The translations under genes were made by a program, and so were the position numbers. From Pagrus major (Eukaryota > Chordata > Actinopteri > Spariformes > Sparidae): a stretch of 64,000 nucleotides of DNA. The stretch is taken from the NCBI RefSeq assembly GCF_040436345.1, contig NC_133234.1, forward strand, positions 8,308,446 to 8,372,445. The letters are read 5' to 3'. Shown in pieces: positions 33,806-46,547 of the stretch (its first letter is position 1; each line of letters starts with the position of its first letter). Below the pieces are notes generated by a model. The model was given only the letters and a program-made list of their open reading frames with translations, was not told where the DNA came from and made no database searches.

Positions 33806-36757
33806 CTTCTGCTTTTACTTCTGCTTCTCCTCCAAACTGGGGGCGTGCTGACTGCAATCTACTGTAGGCGTTACATTGACCATGGATAAGTACCTGATTT
33901 AACCCCACTTTAAAAGACCCGAACTAACCCTTTAAGCAACAGGTGAATCATTTATTTTCAGAAAATTTATAACTGATAATCTCTCACATTGCAGTATCTG
34001 GTTATTGTGAATAATTAAGAGCCTTATTCTAGACTCTCACTGGTAAACACTTGCAGTAAACAGTGATGCTCTGACTTGCAAGAAGAAACTTCCTTTATTA
34101 CAAATGAGGTGAGCTTGAAGGGTCAAACACACACTCATTCCAGAGAAAGAGGAACAAGACAAACACTTTTATTTTTTGGGTGACTACTCAATTATTTTGT
34201 GATTATCTTTTCTCCCTATAGGGATAAAACATATATCTGTAGGTAGATATATTGTCTCTAGTGATTGTGTGATGTGTTGAAGTCACTGAGAGACACTGTT
34301 TTAAAGGGTTGGTTTGGATTCACCAAAGTCACACAATCACACAAACAAACAGGTCGAGGCCACAGCAGAGCAGCAACTCCCATGTCATGCTGAGATAAAA
34401 TCATCGTTTTTTGCAATGGAGCCTGGTGGCTTTAAAGAAAGCAACACAATGACTGCAGTTCCACATTTGAAAAGGTCTGATGGCAAGACAGAAGAGTGAA
34501 AATATGTCACACCTTCTGTGTGAACAAAAAAAGTCCCAGATCTTTAACTTCGAGTCATGAAAAGTGTTGCATTTATATATTTTTGCTTTGGCTCCTACAC
34601 CAGTACTCCTGCTGCTTCTACAAACTGGGTGGGTGCTGCTATCCGACTGCTATCAACTGTAGGTAATACATTGACTGTAGATATGAACCCACTTCAAAAA
34701 ACCTGAACTAACCCTTGAGGCAAATGGTAAAACACCATTTGCCTCAAGGGTTAGTGTATGTATAGCTGAGGAATATCTGATTCTCTCACACTGCAGTAAA
34801 CTCATTAAAGAGTAAAATAATAACTGAAATGTAAATGTCACTCAAGGTCATAATCAGCAAAGGATGACAGAGAGTGGAGACCTAAGAGCCAAACACCCAA
34901 ACCTACAAAGCTCTGGATGGGCCGGCTCGCCAGAAATATTATGAAGGTGAAGCTGTCAAGAAACATCACAACATCTTAGGTGTTTTTGTTGCTTTTTCTC
35001 AAATATCTTAAAATAATAGCGCAAGATTATGACATGGTGTCAGATCCTACTGCTGAGATAAAAAAAAGAATGACTGTTTTTGTCAATGGAGTCTAGTGGC
35101 TTTGAAGAAAGCAGCTTAATGGCTCAGTTCCCTGCCAGAAAGGCCTGACTGCAAGGTAAGGCAGTGAAAATATTAAAAATGGTCACTTTAACTGATGGCT
35201 AAGATTTACTCAACAAAAACACTTTTTTGCTCCCATTTCTCACTCAAGCCAAAATCTGGCATACGTCTAACAATGCGCAATTTCCTTTTATAAATTTCCA
35301 AATCAACCTGGAAATGTGCGCACATGGATCCGCCTCCTATACCGCCCTCTCCACACCCACATTCAACCATAAATGGTCAATGCAAAGTGCCTCATGAATG
35401 TTAATGCCTGGAAATGAGCCGCTGATCGATGGTTCTTTACAGTGAATCATGGCCACAACGAGAGAAAGACAAAGAAAATACATATTTCTGGCACAGAGAA
35501 CGAGGTGTTCGTTGGTGAGGTGGAGGTTACAAAACACATTTTGTATACGTTCATTCAAGTCATCCTCTAGCAGTGTGAGGACAGTGACAGTCCGCGCAGT
35601 CCATGCAGCGTTACACATGAGGGGCACCACAGTATTCATGTGTACAGCGATCAGACTGACTGTTCCACTTGACAAAATGATCAGTGTTATCCCCAACCCC
35701 CACCCGATGATAATTTCATCATCGAACAGTCCGGGCTTCTCTGCTGCGCTCCGGGGGGAGGGAATGTGATGGTGAGAGAGGCCTGAGGAAATATGATTTC
35801 AGATTTGAGTTGGCTTATATCTTTTACAATTTATTTTCTGGTTGCTATGATAATGTGGATCTATAAGTAACGTTTGCTATGAAGTGAAATCAATTGTGAG
35901 ATGTATTATTATGCACAGAATGCCTCTCACGTTTAATTTCTACTATCTGCTTCAATTCAGCACCTCACCATTCGTGTCACCAATTCCCCTCGCCTCCAAA
36001 ATGTTTGTAGGCATGGGTCAAAGTTTGCTTACAGGTGCGTGCATTCTCCCATCAAGTTTGTTTCTATAGATCACAACATTTGTGTGGGAAGTGGCGCACG
36101 CCTCTTTCAAGCCCAATTTTGTGCGTAGGCAAGCTTTATAAATGAGAGCCCTGATCTGGCCCGCACCAGACAGATTCAGAAGATTCAGATTCAGATTTGG
36201 ACCTGTTCTGGTTTATTGGGTTCACTCTTGGCTGACATTTGGTCATGGTATGGCTCAGATTTTGGACAACAGGAGTGGGCCACCCAAAAGCTGTCATTCC
36301 ATGCGGTATGTGGGCTGGATGATCTGGGACATTGCTACCAAGAAGCAGATATGGCCATTATGAAAATGATGTAAAGACTTTTTTAATGACATTTTCATTA
36401 CTATCATGGAGTCCTATTTTAATTTACCAATTAAACATTTAAATGTATTCATAAGTAATTTTAAAACTGTACCAGGTGTCAAGATATTATGTGCTCCAGA
36501 CATTAAAGATATTTTATTCATGTATACTGTAAATACATTAATACACAGCACAGAGACAACGATGGTCAAAAATCTTTATTAGCTTGGAAGACAATAAAAA
36601 TCCATACAAAGATATTATTACCATATCTAAATGTACCTATAAGCAGAGAAAGTTGATAATTTGCTCTAAATTATTAGAAAACAAGAGGAAAAAAGTGTCA
36701 ACATTTCTGCGTAGATGGTCATAATGCATTATCTTCAGTGTGGCTGTTGAACACCCG

Positions 36758-38772
36758 TCAGATGATATGGCAACGTACTCCTCTCTGTGGGAGAAGAATT
36801 TAAGGTAAAAGTCCCATATTGTAGGAAGGAAATTTTCTTTATTTATGCTGTATCTGATTTGAAGTCAAAACCTGGACTTACTTGCTCTAATCTCTTGAGT
36901 CTTCGGGTGATCCACCAGGCTCCTGGGTCCACACACCAATCCTTTGTCTCAGTGCGAAAGCTTCAGGGTTGAAAAGACAGGAAAGAGTAAAAAAACAAGC
37001 AAAACAAAAACAGTATATAGGCCTATAGCAAGAACAGAAAAAAGGAAAACATGTATCAAATATGATCAATGTGCCTTAAACACAAAAATATCTACAGTAA
37101 CAAAATGGTGAATTTAGGCCCACAAAGTAGATGATACAGATGTTTATGTTTATTTAAGGATCCCCATCAGAAGCACAAGGCTGTGCCTCTTGTCTTCCTG
37201 GGGTCCCAAACATAAAAATACAATACCGACATGCAATAAGAAAGCACAAAGTCTATTTAAATATCACAGCTCCCACTTGTTATCGATGCTTGTTAGTCAA
37301 GATGACGTTGTTACCTCCTTTCAGGATTTTGTTCTTCCTCGACAAAGCAACCGAATCATGATCACGTAATCCAACTGGGCTACTAGGGAGACCAGAACAG
37401 TGTTCCCAAGAGTTGTTGAAAACAAGGTCTAGACATATACGAGAAGTAGCTATTTCCCCACTGCTACCAATCTTCATGCTATGCATCACCTCCTGACTTA
37501 GCAAACAAACATTACCTAGCAAATAAGCTAGCCCAGCTAACATTCTCCTGGCTTTAGTCACACATTTAGCACACATACACAAAAGTGATATTGATATTCT
37601 CATCTAACTCTCTGAAATAAAGCCAATAAGTGTCTTTCCAAGCATGTCAAACTATCACTGTTGTGCCAAAGATTCTCTTTCGTTCACATTATTCTTTGTT
37701 GTCTGCTCATGATCAGCTGTGTTGGCTAGGTGACACCGCCTAACACACCATGAGATAATGGACACAACATGAAGCTTTTGTGAGTGTAATCTACTACCCT
37801 ATACTTACATATAAGCATGTACTCTACAGCCCGGAATTGTGTTCTCCTTTTGTTCAAAGCAGGCGATGACGGGTTTGTTAAAGGCCCCTTTTGAGGCTGC
37901 CATACAGCAGTCGGGAGCAGATCCTGTTCGTCCATACTTGCCCTGGGCACATGGAGAAATCACTGCAATGCACAGAACAACATCAATACTATTATTAAAT
38001 CTAGGAATAGGAAAAAGTTCTTTCAGGACAGCTTTACTTATAAGAGTAAAAATCTGTTAAATGTTCCTAGTTTGATTCCCCGCCAAAGTTAAATTTGAGT
38101 ATTTACGAAGAAAAACAAAGAGAAGGCTTAAATAGCACTTCTGATACAGATATAACCTGTTAATTAGTGAGTTGTACAGACATGAGAGTGGTTTTGATCT
38201 TCTCATATAACTCTCAGCAATAAGTGAATAAACATATTTCCCAAAGTGCTGAACAAACCCTAACTAACAATCTTTTAAAGCAATTGTGGGAGCAGAACAC
38301 CCACACCCAGTGCCTCGACAGAAAAACTTAGCCTAGCCTACATCTGTTCTCACCTGTTAACTAGTACAGTTGATACTACAGCTAATAGCCTGTAGAAGAC
38401 CAAATATCCTACAGCAGCATCAGATCTTCATTTGCCTCAAAGGTCATAGGCTAAAAATTGTGATATCACAAGCTACTCCAAAATGCAAATAAATATAAAA
38501 ACGTTCTATATTATTATACAATACAAAATTGAAACTTCCTGTGCCTAAAATATTAACTTTTTTCGGAATAAGAGATACAACTTTCTTTTCATCACTGATG
38601 AGTGTATTATTCAATTTCTATACAATGCAACTCAATAGATTCTCCTAACCATTTAAGTTACATATCAAGGACTCTAAAAGTCATTATTAGTCATTAACAC
38701 ACCTTGTACAAGGAGCAAAGGCAGCATGGTTAAACACCCACGTGTCGGGCCACAGCGAATGGAGAAAGGCAT
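36758..38772 (-). CDS. CC chemokine, six-cysteine type (unit E2), 4 exons, 109 aa
   Basis: Exons 38703-38772, 37809-37962, 36882-36960 and 36758-36784. The pre-CC segment ISPCAQGKYGRTGSAPD keeps the E-type extra Cys at residue 28. The core is KGAFNKPVIAC, FEQKENTIPGCRVHAY. Exon 3 has WWITRRLKRLEQ, with Thr replacing the usual Pro after WWI, a change shared with unit C3. Exon 4 is RGVRCHII, TGA. The 5' UTR beside the ATG has the common long form, unlike E1 and E3. AATAAA is at 36575-36580, TATA at 38888-38893. The mixture of E-type and other-type marks points to conversion between units. Confidence 0.84.
37268..37585 (-). mobile_element. LINE endonuclease scrap in intron 2 of E2
   Basis: Counterpart of 17541-17860, frame 37280-37603. 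Confidence 0.6.
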
Positions 38773-38845
38773 CCTGGGTCCCAATATGACAGTGAGTGAA
38801 TAATTAATAGCGTTATTCTGAACACTCACTGGTCCAACCCTTGGC

Positions 38846-38950
38846 GTAAACAGTGATGCTCTGTCTTGCAAGAAGAAACCTCCTTGGTATAAATGAGGTG
38901 AGCATGAGGGAAAGAGTGCACCGTCACTCCAGAGAAAGAGGAACAAGAGT
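38846..38950 (-). promoter_or_regulatory. E2 core promoter
   Basis: TATA-like box 38888-38893, ETS-like motif at about 38932-38946. Between them E2 keeps the longer spacer (gagcatgaggg) found in D units, which E1 and E3 lack. Confidence 0.48.
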
Positions 38951-40024
38951 GTGTGATGTGTTGAAGTCACTGAGAGACACATTCAGCGAAGTCACTGAAT
39001 AACACAAACAAACTAATTGATCAAGGCAGTGGCCTTTTTAGGCAGGCATAAACTATGGACATCAAACCCAGGATTTTTTTGATGTCAATGTGAATTCACA
39101 GATGAGGCCCATTGTCGTGCATTTCATCCGCTGCAATAATAAACATTAACTAACATTTAATTGACAGTACTCTGACTGCTTCTTCCAAACTGGGTGGGTG
39201 CTGACTGCTTTAAACTGTATGTAATACATTGACTGTAGATATGACCCCACTTCAAAGAACCTGAACTAACCCTTGCAGCAAATGGTGAACCATGTACACT
39301 GCTCAAAAAATTATCACAGCATAACACCTAGTCAGTTAAACTTCAGGGATTTCAATCTGCCCATTTAGGAAGCACAAGTGATTGTGAATCAATTTCACCT
39401 GCTTTGGTGCAAATGAAAGTGACAACAGGTGCAATGGAGAGGCAAAAGCAAGACAACCCCCAAAAAGGGAATGGTCAATGGAGTCTGGTGGCTTTGAAGA
39501 AAGCAGCATAAAGGCTTCAGTTCCCTGCCAGAAAGGCCTGACTGCAAGGTATAATAAGTGAAAATATTAGAAATAGTCACTTTAACTGATGGCTAAGATT
39601 TACTCAACAAAAACACTTTTTTGCTCCCATTTCTCATTCAACCCAATATTTAAATGACATGATCCGGCCCACACCAGACAGATTCAGCAGATTTAAAATT
39701 TAGAATGGGGCCAGTTCTGATTTATTGGGTTCGCTCTTGGCTGACGTGGTCATGTTATGGCTCAGATTTGGAAAACAGGAGTGGAGCCACCCAAATACCA
39801 TCATTCTATGCAGTATGTGTGTATGTGCTATTTCATTCAGTATTTTCTTCACTATAAATACATTATCAGCACAGAGAAAACAATGGTCAAAACTCTTTAT
39901 TAGTTTAGAAGACAGTAACGATTCATGCATAGATATTATTGACATATCTAACATGTTTGACATGTCAACATTTCTGCGTAGAAGGTCGTGATGCATTATC
40001 TTCAGTGTGGCTGTTGAACACCCA

Positions 40025-41599
40025 TCAGATGATTTGGCAACGTATTCCTCTCTGTGGGAGAAGAATTTTAGTTAAAAGTCCCATATTGTAGGAATTAAAA
40101 TGTCTTTATTTGTGCTGTATCTGATTTCAGTCAAAACCTTGAGTTCCTCAATATTTACTAAGAAGTGAGAGAAAAAAACTCTCAACAGACTGTATTATGG
40201 CATAAACTCATCAAGAGGATTTGTTAGAGAGAACTGATAGAAATTAAGGAGGAAAAATTGAAATGTAAAAATGAAAACAAGTATTGTGATATCATGAACA
40301 AGTTGTGAAATTGGACTTACTTGTTCTAATCTCTTGAGTCTTCGGGGGATCCACCAGGCTCCTGGGTCCACACACAATTCATTGTTGTTCTCAGTGTGAA
40401 AGCTTTAGGGTTGAAAAGACAGGAAAGATTAAAAAATGACACATTTCTGCATTTCTAGTCACCTGCTCACTTCTGCCTGCCAAGTCAACCAGCCACCCCC
40501 ACCTAATCAAACCAGCTCTGCTCACCTGGTCTCACAGCTGCTCCTGATCACCTGTTAACCCAGTATATATACCCCAGCCTCACTGATACTCTGTTCCTTG
40601 TTTCCATGTTTCCTTATTGCGCTTGTGTTTTTGCTAACCGGACTTTTATTTCTCCTATGTACCTGCCAACCGTCCACCACTTGAGCTCTTATGAAATCAT
40701 CACTAAGCTATCCTGCTGTCTCGCCTTTTCTTCTGCGTTTGGGTCCAACCCCTGTTGCTCACTTACCAGACGTTACACCAAGTGCCAAACGAGCTGCTCT
40801 ATTTTGAGCAACCTGCAGCTTTTTCAGGTCGGATTTTGAAGCTGATGACCAGATTACAGGGCGGTATTCTAGGTGAGACAGGATCGGTCAATGAATGAGT
40901 GATTTGATTATTGTGGGAGGGATGATTCCTCTTCCCATCTTAATGACTACATTATTTATGTATTCAGACCAGGATAGTGAGCTATCAGGAGTTACACCCG
41001 GAAGTTTTAATGTGTTTACTTGTTTAATATTATTGGTGCCTATTGCCAGTTTTCTAAACCCACTTGTATGCTGTATGTCTCTCAGGGCTTTAGCTGGAGA
41101 ACCAGTTAAATCTTGGTCCGATATTGTGGCACTGTACGAAGTGGAGTCATCAGCATACATTGATGTTTTTTGCGTACACTGGCAGGTCATTGGTGAAGAT
41201 GGAACATAACAAAGTCCCCAGGCAGCTGCCTTGTGGAGTCCCACGTAGCATCAGATCTTAGTTTGCCTCAAAGGTCATAGGTTAAATATCGTAATATCAC
41301 AAGCTACTCCAAAATGCAAAGAAATATAAAAGCTTTCTTAAATGTTTTACAATACAAAATTAAAACTTAATGTTCCTAAAATATTAACTTTTCGGAATAA
41401 GAGATACAACTTTGTTTTCATTGCTAATGAGTGTATTATTCAATTTCTATACAATACAATTAATAGATTCTCCTAATCATTTAAGTTACACATCAAGGAC
41501 TCTAAAAGTCATATTACTCATTAACACACCTTGTACAAGGAGGAAAGGCAGCATGGTTAAAAACCCACATGTCGAGCCACAGCGAATGGAGAAAAGCAT
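40025..41599 (-). pseudogene. Unit A3 chemokine gene remnant lacking exon 2
   Basis: Exon 1 41530-41599 begins MLFSIRCGSTCGF, with the M-L start shared with A1 and a private Pro-to-Ser change. Exon 3 is 40321-40402 (82 nt, NNNELCVDP type) and exon 4 coding part is 40025-40051 (RGIRCQII, TGA). The same exon 2 deletion junction as in A1 and A2 is seen at about 41245, where LINE sequence meets intron 1. Sharing one junction shows that the deletion predates block amplification. Exon 4's acceptor (CTCCCACAG) and the downstream AATAAA near 39897 are intact. Confidence 0.75.
40450..41245 (-). mobile_element. LINE 3' fragment, unit A3
   Basis: Counterpart of 60-850 with YADD in frame 40888-41244 and the same junction with intron 1. 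Confidence 0.75.
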
Positions 41600-43223
41600 C
41601 CTGGGTTCAAATATGACAGTGAGTGAATAATTAATAACGTTATTCTGAACACTCACTGGTCCAACTCTTGGTGTGAACAGTGATGCTCTGTTGTAAAAGA
41701 AGAAACTTCCTTGATATAAATGAGATGAGCATGAGGGAAAGAGTGCACCATCATTCCAGAGAAAGAGGAACAAGAGTGTGGCCTGAAAGCAACCGAGGTA
41801 GTAGCTTCAGTTCCACGTTCAAAAACGTCTGAAGGCAAGATAAAAGAGTGAACATGTCTCACACCTTTTGTGTAAAAAAAAAAGTCTTGAAGTCATGAAA
41901 AGTATTGCGTTTATATTTTTGTTGAGCACATTGCTTCGGCTCAGACACCAGTACTCTGACTGCTTCTACAAACTGGGTGGGTGCCGACTGCTATCAACTG
42001 TAGGTAATGCATTCACTGTGACCCTACTTCAAAAAACCTGAACTAACCCTTGCAGCAAATGGTGAACCAACATAAACAGAATTTTTTGAGTAGTGTATCA
42101 CTGCTCAAAAAATTAAGGGAACACTTAATCATCACAGTATCACACTAAGTCAGTTAACTTCAGGGATGTGAATCAATTTCACCTGCTTTGGTACAAATGA
42201 AAGTGACAACAAGTGCAATGGAGAGGCAAAAGCAAGACAACCTCCACAAAGGGAATAGTTTTGCATATGTGTCTCTGTACAGTATCTGGTTATTGTGTAT
42301 AGTAAAGAGCCTTATTCTAGACTCTCACTGGTAAACACTTGCAGTAAACAGTGATGCTCTGACTTGCAAGAAGAAACTTCCTTGGTTACAAACGAGGTCA
42401 ACTTGAAGGGACAAACACACACTCATTTCAGAGAAAGAGGAACAAGACAAACACTTTTATTTTTTGGGTGACTACTCAATTATTTTGTGATTATATTTTC
42501 TCCCTATAAGGATAAAACATATATCTGTAGGTAGATATATTGTCTTTAGTGATTGTGTGATGTGTTGAAGTCACTGAGAGACACTGTTTTAAAGGGTTGG
42601 TTTGGATTCACCAAAGTCACACAATCACACAAACAAACAGGTTGAGGCCGCCACAGAGCAGCAACTCCCATGTCCTGCTGAGACAAAATGACTGTTTTTT
42701 GCAATGGAGTCTGGTGGCTTTAAAGAACGCGACACAATGACTACAGTTCCACATTTGGAAAGGTCTGATGGCAAGACAGAAGAGTGAAAATATGTCAAAC
42801 CTTTTGTGTTCAAGTCATGAAAAGTGTTGCGTTTGGAGACCATGTGGAGAAGATAATGCCAATAAATGCCATGTTGTTTGGGAATGACCCTCTATTATAC
42901 CTTACTCGATTTTGTCGAGTAATAATACTGTATCCTATAAATCCCTTGGTTCTCGCTACAGACTTTAAATTGTTCATTTGTTCACATGATTATAAGTGTT
43001 TGGATGTCCTCCATTAGGAGGAAAAGGACTCTGTCAAATAACTGGAAAAAAGAAAACAAACCTGGACTTGTCTTCGAGTATTCCTGCTGTATGACTATAA
43101 ATGAGATCACATAGGGTTTGCATCTGTGGTACGGAGTTCTTGTACTGCATTGTATGTCTAGAAGACATTATACAGGATGTAATTTGTGGAAGGAATTATG
43201 TATTTTGATATCATACCCATACG

Positions 43224-43912
43224 TATTGCCAGTTTTCTCAACCCACTCATATGCTGTATGTCTCTCAGGGCTTTAGCTGGAGAACCAGTTAAATCTTGGC
43301 CTGATATTGTGGCACTGTACAAAGTGATGTCATCAGCATACATTGATGTTTTTTGCGCACACTGGCAGGTCATTGGTGAAGATGGAGTATAACAAAGTTC
43401 CCAGGCAGCTGCCTTGTGGAATCCCACAGTCAGTGACAATCCAGTATGAGAAGCTGGTATTAAAAAAGACTTTCTCCCTAAGAGATCATTTTTGAACCAT
43501 GAATTTGCATTGGATGTAAAACCATAACAGTGTAACGTGCCAATAAGCAAGGTTGGTTCTATCAGGTTGAATGCTGCACTAAAATCCAACATTACAGCTC
43601 CCACTTGTTATCCATGCTTGTTAGCCAATATGACGTTGTTACCTCCTTTCAGGAGTTTGGTCTTCCTTGACAAAGCAATCAAATTATAATCACGTAATCC
43701 AACTGGGCTACTAGGGAGACAGTTTGAGAACAGTATTCCCAAGAGTTGTTTAAAACAAGGTCTTGACATGTAGAAGAAGTAGCTATTTCCCCACTGCTAC
43801 CAATCTTTATGCAAAGCATCACCTCCTGACTTAGCAAACAAACATTACCTAGCAAATAAGCTAGCCTAACTAAATTTCTTCCATCATAAGCCACATATTT
43901 AGCACACATACA
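43224..43912 (-). mobile_element. LINE fragment, unit B3
   Basis: Counterpart of the B1 fragment; frame 43158-43604 reads AVMLDFSAAFNLIEP and YADDITLY, then breaks at LRKLAI. Confidence 0.75.
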
Positions 43913-44136
43913 CTAAAGTGGTATTGATCTTCTCATCTAACTCTGAAAGAAATCCAAGAAGTGTCTTTCCCAGCATGTCAACTATCACTGTTGTGCCAAA
44001 GTTGCTTTCATTCATATCATTCTTTGTTGTCTGCTCATGATCAGCTGTGTTGGCTAGGTGACACTGCCTAACACACCATGAGATAATGGACACAAGATGC
44101 AGCTTTTGTGAATGTAATCTACTACCCTATACTTAC

Positions 44137-44287
44137 ACATAAGCATGTACACCACAACCCAGAAATGTGTTCTTTTGTTCAAAGCAGGCAGTGACAGGTT
44201 CGTTGAAGGTGCCTTTTGAGGCTGCCATACAGCAGTCGGGAGCAGGTCCTAGAGGTGCCTCCTGATTCACGATGAGCACAGGAATCA
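44137..44287 (-). pseudogene. Unit B3 isolated chemokine exon 2
   Basis: A 151-nt exon 2, open, with intact acceptor and donor, encoding APDCCMAASKGTFNEPVTAC and, after the extra Cys, FEQKNTFLGCGVHAYV. The unit is interrupted 270 bp upstream (44556/44557) by the start of the inserted unit B', so neither MITE, Tc1 relic nor exon 1 follows directly. Downstream is the LINE EN-RT fragment (about 43224-43912), which ends before any exon 3. Confidence 0.6.
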
Positions 44288-44999
44288 CTGCAATGCACAG
44301 AACAACAGCGAATACTATTATTAAATGTATGTATAGGAAAATATTCTTTCAGGACAGCTTTTTTATTAAGAGCAACAATCTGTTAAATGTTTGTAGGTTG
44401 ATTCCCCGCCAAACATTACATTTTCAGTATTTACAAAGAAATAGATATTACTTAAATAGCACTTCTGATACAGATATAACCTGTTAATTAGTGAGTTGTA
44501 CAGACATAAGTGGAGTTTGCTGAACCAAACCTAACTAACAATCTTTTAAGGCAATTTCTGCTCAGAATTTGAGAGAAATAAACCTTTTTGTTTCACACTT
44601 TTATTTCATAGAAAAAGTCTGAGATGTTTTACTTCACCTCAACCAATAAGGGGATAAGTTGCATTTATATTTTTATAGAGTATATGTTTTGCTGCTGCCG
44701 TTAGCTTCCTTCTGCTTTTACTCCTGCTGCTTCTCCAAATTAGGGGCGTGCTGACTGCCATCTATTGTAGGTGTTACATTGACCATGGATAAGTACCTGA
44801 TATGACCCCACTTCAAAAACACAACTAACCCCTTAAGCAACAGGTGAATCATATATTTTCGTAAAATGTATAACTGTTAATCTCTCACACTGCAGACACT
44901 TGTAAACTCATTAAAGAGTAAAGTATCAACTGAAATGTAAATGTTGCTTTGGGTCAAAATCAGCAAAGAAGGATGACAGAGACCAGAGACCTAGGAGTC

Positions 45000-45344
45000 C
45001 AACATCCAAACCCACAAAGGTCTATCTGGACCGGCTGACCAAAACACGATATCAAGGTGATTATTTAAAGGCAAAAGGCAACACATGTAACAGAGCCCCA
45101 AACATATTTCCATTATTGGGAAACATTTCATAAGTTACTGCAATAATAAACATGAACTAACATTTAATTAATAGGCAATTAATGTGTAATTAGCTGTTAG
45201 TTAATTCTTCTTACTGTATCAACTAATATTAATAGCATCTTTATAGTTTTATTAATAATGTCTAAATTAATGCCTCAGTTAACATGAACACTATTAGTAA
45301 ATCATGCTAGACACTTTAGTTAACTGTTGATTAACCGTTTTTCT
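45000..45344. other. B'-specific upstream sequence, no gene seen
   Basis: Contains gtaacagagccccaaac, resembling a single MITE end, and long TTAA-rich stretches. It has no close counterpart in the other units, although short parts (aactaatattaatagcat) match the C-unit intergenic block. No coding signal. Confidence 0.4.
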
Positions 45345-46143
45345 AGACTCTCACTGGTTAACACTTGCAGTAAACAGTGATGCTCTGACTTGCAAGAAGA
45401 AACTTCCTTGGTTACAAATGAGGTGAGCTTAAAGGGACAAACACACACTCATTCCAGAGAAAGAGGAACAAAACAAACACTTTTATTTTTTGGGTGACTA
45501 CTTAATTATTTTGTGATTATATTTTCTCCCTATAGGGATAAAACATATATCTGTAGGTAGATATATTGTCTCTAGTGATTGTGTGATGTGTTGAAGTCAC
45601 TGAGAGACACTGTTTTAAAGGGTTGGTTTGGATTCACCAAAGTCACACAATCACACAAACAGGTTGAGGCCGCAGCAGAGCAGCAACTCCCATGTCCTGC
45701 TGAGACAAAATGACTGTTTTTTGCAATGGAGTCTGGTGGCTTTAAAGAAAGTGACACAATGACTACAGTTCCACATTTGGAAACGTCTGATGGCAAGACA
45801 GAAGAGTGAAAATATGTCACACCTTTTGTGTGAACAAAGAAAGTCTTAGATCTTTAACTTCAAGTCATGAAAAGTGTTGTGTTTATATATTTTTGCTTTG
45901 GCTCCTACACCAGTACTCCTGCTGCTTCTACAAACTGGGTGGGTGCTGCTATCGACTGCTATCAACTGTAGGTAATACATTGACTGTAGATATGACCCCA
46001 CTTCAAAAAACCTGAACTAACCCTTGAGGAAAATGGTGTTTTAAATGTATAGCTGAGGAATACCTGATTCTCTCACACTGCAGTAAACTCATTAAAGAGT
46101 AAAATATTAACTGAAATGTAAATGTCACTCGAGGTCAAAATCA

Positions 46144-46326
46144 GTGACAAAGGATGACAGGGAGCAGAGACCTAAGAGCCCAACACCCAAACCCACAAAG
46201 GTCTACATGGGCCGGCTCGCCAGAAATATTATGAAGGTGAAGCCGCCAAGGAACCAGAAATTTTTATTCACATTACTTTTTTTTATGTTGGCATTACATG
46301 TATGGAGGAACATCACAACATGTTAA
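46144..46326 (+). other. 60-codon frame with a possible membrane segment, unit B'
   Basis: Encodes a basic, proline-rich N-terminal half (KSPTPKPTKVYMGRLARNIM) followed by a hydrophobic run (FLFTLLFFMLALHV), a type II membrane-protein look. Counterparts in other units are broken: C1 (about 11000-11190) has a stop early and a KPPR|GTAAAC site in place of KPPRNQK, and the D/E versions have a deletion. Family not recognised; it may be chance or a relic exon. Confidence 0.2.
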
Positions 46327-46547
46327 GTGTAATTAACACAATTACAAGTAATAGACAAACAGTCAGGCACAGCACAGAACTTTTATCAGTTTTGTGAGTA
46401 GATTATTTGTAGTACAGTTTTTGCTGCTTTTTCTCAAATATCTTAAAATAATAGTGCAAGATTATGACATGGTGTCAGACCCAACTGCTGAGATAAAAAT
46501 AAATTACTCTAGTATTGTGATATCATGAACAAGTTGTGAAATTGGAC

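Larger units (their letters stand above)
20634..40386. repeat. Higher-order repeat block 2 (units A2-B2-C2-D2-E2)
   Basis: Second block, 19,753 bp, same landmark order as block 1. Matching positions include A exon 1 start 1205 to 21846, C exon 2 8834 to 28426, D exon 2 12757 to 32348 and E exon 2 18237 to 37962. The offset falls from about 20.6 kb to 19.6 kb after the B unit because the B2 unit joins directly from its Tc1 relic (about 26810) to the 3' flank of C2, lacking the exon 1B region of block 1. Confidence 0.85.

Noticed and set aside
35337-35696. 119-codon minus-strand frame starting MGITLIIL, hydrophobic
   Set aside because: Not conserved in frame in E1 because of a deletion, and it overlaps an equally long plus-strand frame inside a probable repeat. 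No homology recognised.
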